The position numbers and the translations under genes were made by a program. From Streptomyces spectabilis (GTDB lineage Bacteria; Actinomycetota; Actinomycetes; Streptomycetales; Streptomycetaceae), in contig NZ_CP023690.1 of NCBI RefSeq assembly GCF_008704795.1, positions 9,372,501-9,436,500 of the forward strand: 64,000 nucleotides of DNA. Direction: 5' to 3'. This document shows positions 62,530 through 64,000 of this stretch, piece by piece. Below the pieces are notes generated by a model. The model did no database searches. It worked only from the letters and a program-made list of their open reading frames with translations, and was not told where the DNA came from. How positions within the stretch are numbered: position 1 is the stretch's first letter; every line of letters starts with the position of its first letter.

Positions 62530-63219
62530 ATGAGTCAGGCCCCCGAAAACCGAAAGGCGGCCGATAAGGGGCGAGGCTTCACCCTCGACTCATGGATCAG
62601 GCCGTTGTGTGCCCTCCTCGTGGCCGGGGTCGCGGCCTATGCCTCCTACGTGCACCAGCGTACGTTCGCGCTGCAAGGCGGAGCGGATGAGGTCAGCGCC
62701 GCGCTGTGGCCGTTGTCCGTCGACGGCCTGTTGCTGCTGGCCACGGCGGGTCTGCTGAAGAGCCCTGGAACTGGCACACGCCGGACGCGCGGCGCGATGT
62801 GGTCGGCGTTTCTGCTGGGTATCGCGGTCTCGTTGGCCGCGAACACCGCGGCAGCACCAGCTCTGGCGTGGCAGCCAGTGCTGGTCGCTGGTTGGCCTCC
62901 GGTCGCACTGCTGCTGGCGGTGGAACTGCTCATGCACCGCACCGGTGTCCCCGCAGACGGCGAGGCCGGGCCCGCGGAAGAGAGGAGCACCTCCGCAGAC
63001 AGTGAGGGGGCGGACGAAGGTGAGGATCCGCTGCTGGCGAGGGCGCAGGCGCTGGATGCCCGATACCGGGAGGTGCATCAGCGCCCCGTGTCCGCCGAGA
63101 CCCTGCGTAGGGAACTACGCGTCGGTGCGGCCCGCTCCAGGCGGTTGGCCGCTCTGGTGCGGAGGCGTCGGAGCGACGGCCGTAACGTTGGCGTACGCGG
63201 CCACCGGCCGAATGAGTAG
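62530..63219 (+). CDS. DUF2637 domain membrane protein (Spd-like)
   Basis: About 229 residues. Four membrane helices fill residues 20-150 (PLCALLVAGVAAYASYVHQ, SVDGLLLLATAGLL, AFLLGIAVSLAANTAAAP, ALLLAVELLMH), the DUF2637 layout. A soluble C-terminal tail ends in a helix-turn-helix-like stretch (RRELRVGAARSRRLAALVRRR). Such proteins occur in conjugative plasmids and AICEs, where they may act in intramycelial spread. The start is uncertain: ATG at 62530 or at 62518, no clear ribosome site. Codon bias is weaker than in the core genes, in line with transfer. Confidence 0.82.
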   Translation: MSQAPENRKAADKGRGFTLDSWIRPLCALLVAGVAAYASYVHQRTFALQGGADEVSAALWPLSVDGLLLLATAGLLKSPGTGTRRTRGAMWSAFLLGIAVSLAANTAAAPALAWQPVLVAGWPPVALLLAVELLMHRTGVPADGEAGPAEERSTSADSEGADEGEDPLLARAQALDARYREVHQRPVSAETLRRELRVGAARSRRLAALVRRRRSDGRNVGVRGHRPNE

Positions 63220-63300
63220 TGCCACACCGTTTCGCGAGTGTCGCTGTCGTGTCGTGTGACGCTGAGAGATCAGGTTCGGGTCCGTGCGTGGTTAGCCAGC

Positions 63301-63746
63301 GACGTGGTCAGCTCGTCGACGGATCCGCTCGGTTCCACGGTCACGGTGCCGGAAGGCTGGACGCGCTCCACGGAGCAACGGGAAGGCTTGCCGACCGTTG
63401 TCACCTCTGCCTCCCAGGACGGGGCCAGCCGTCTGACTCTGTTCGAAGTCATCGAGCAGACAACACAGGAGTCGTTGCGGGAAGCGGAGGAAACCCCGCC
63501 TTCGGGTACGCGTACCGCCGCTCCGGATACGAGGTCCTGGACCGGGGATCCGGAGACACCTGGGCGCGGCTCTCCTTCCACTACGACTCGGAGGACGGTC
63601 CGCAGCAGGTCATGGACCACCGCTTCGAGGCTCAGGACACGATGCTGTACGGCATCGTGTCCGCAGGCCCCGAGGTCACAGAAGTGGAGAGCAGGCTCAC
63701 GACAGCTCGCGCCTCCTTCTGCCCGGCGGACACGTCGTGCGAGTGA
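63301..63746 (+). pseudogene. Frameshifted fragment, sensor-kinase-like extracellular domain
   Basis: One frame reads TDPLGSTVTVPEGWTRSTEQ to about 63490. The reading then continues in another frame from about 63492 (NPAFGYAYRRSGYEVLDRGS) to the stop at 63746. Both parts resemble the C-terminal extracellular domain of Streptomyces Ser/Thr kinases and related lipoproteins (VPxGWxR...). No start or kinase part is present, so it is a truncated, frameshifted remnant. A sequencing error at AAACCCC (63491) could explain the shift but not the missing 5' part. Confidence 0.55.
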
Positions 63747-64000
63747 GGCAACCCGCGGCCCGGTGCGACCGCGAGGTGCCGGGCACCGTACGAACTGGGA
63801 CGCGGCGCCGGTGCCCCGCATCGGCCGACGCGTCCTCCAGGAGCACTGCTTGGACCAATCGCCGCTCCTGCCGTTCCTGCTCCGCGGACTTCTCCACCGC
63901 GTGCGCGCCACCGGCACCGACTGCCGCTCCCCCCGCCCGTCGCTGTCGCCCATACGATCAGGATGACCCATGCCTCCACCACATTGCTGCGTCATCGCTG
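63747..64000. other. Window end, no callable gene
   Basis: A minus-strand frame gives VEKSAEQERQERRLVQAV near 63897-63844, which looks protein-like but has no clear start and runs into the remnant. It may be another decayed gene. Confidence 0.3.

Noticed and set aside
63697..63897. Minus-strand frame with EKSAEQERQERRLVQAV
   Set aside because: Protein-like stretch but no upstream start or ribosome site, and it runs antisense into the remnant; not callable.

Overview
The window reads as chromosomal DNA of a Streptomyces-type actinomycete. GC is very high throughout, third codon positions are almost all G or C, GTG starts are common, and several genes look leaderless. Lineage-typical families are present: a chaplin, DUF5999, RNHCP, DUF2180, a mycothiol-dependent maleylpyruvate isomerase family protein, and several P450s. 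I see no rRNA, tRNA, CRISPR array or intact mobile element.
Layout. 1-7.3 kb: glutathionyl-hydroquinone reductase, a CYP102-like heme-only P450 divergent from a TetR gene, small DUF proteins, an MFS pump facing a CGNR zinc-finger gene across a perfect palindrome, and an HD-domain protein. 7.4-13.2 kb: a PAP2 membrane protein, a methionyl-tRNA synthetase behind what looks like a complete leader-peptide attenuator, an MFS pump and an aldo/keto reductase. 13.4-23.6 kb: a DJ-1/PfpI protein divergent from an F420-reductase-like protein, a MurJ-type flippase, an ABC exporter, and an AsnC-type regulator divergent from asparaginase and aspartase. 24.0-32.1 kb: a compact RiPP locus (MFS exporter, S9 peptidase, 42-aa precursor, B12/radical-SAM C-methyltransferase, DUF5825 protein) followed on the same strand by an Otr(A)/Tet(M)-type ribosomal protection gene. 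32.2-41.3 kb: a methyltransferase, an NmrA-like reductase and DHA2 pump under a TetR gene with a four-fold operator array, a repeat protein, a GNAT protein, an alpha/beta-hydrolase-like protein without its serine, and two overlapping membrane/lipoprotein genes sharing an unusual Asn/Cys motif. 41.6-48.5 kb: a self-sufficient CYP102 P450-reductase fusion behind a 30-bp palindrome, an MFS pump, a TetR gene and a CYP107-like P450. 48.5-57 kb: a cobalamin riboswitch with a 2Fe-2S protein and a BtuF-like protein, a secreted beta-propeller protein, PadR plus acyl-CoA dehydrogenase, two RNHCP genes behind a candidate attenuator, a Fur regulator and small secreted proteins. 57.3-64 kb: a short UvrA-like protein, a GNAT protein, a chaplin, a CYP105-like P450 with its ferredoxin, a DUF2637 protein and a frameshifted remnant.
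How the genes work together. The most striking module is the RiPP locus. The precursor holds a nine-residue beta-branched segment bounded by prolines (residues 21-29), next to a B12 radical-SAM methyltransferase and a serine peptidase of the prolyl-oligopeptidase clan. This suggests a C-methylated, proline-released and perhaps macrocyclic peptide. The adjoining ribosomal protection gene suggests the ribosome as target, but that is inference only. The second notable element is the metG leader: a 17-codon, probably leaderless ORF with Met-Met codons, followed by mutually exclusive hairpins and a terminator. It is a textbook layout for control by Met-tRNA supply.
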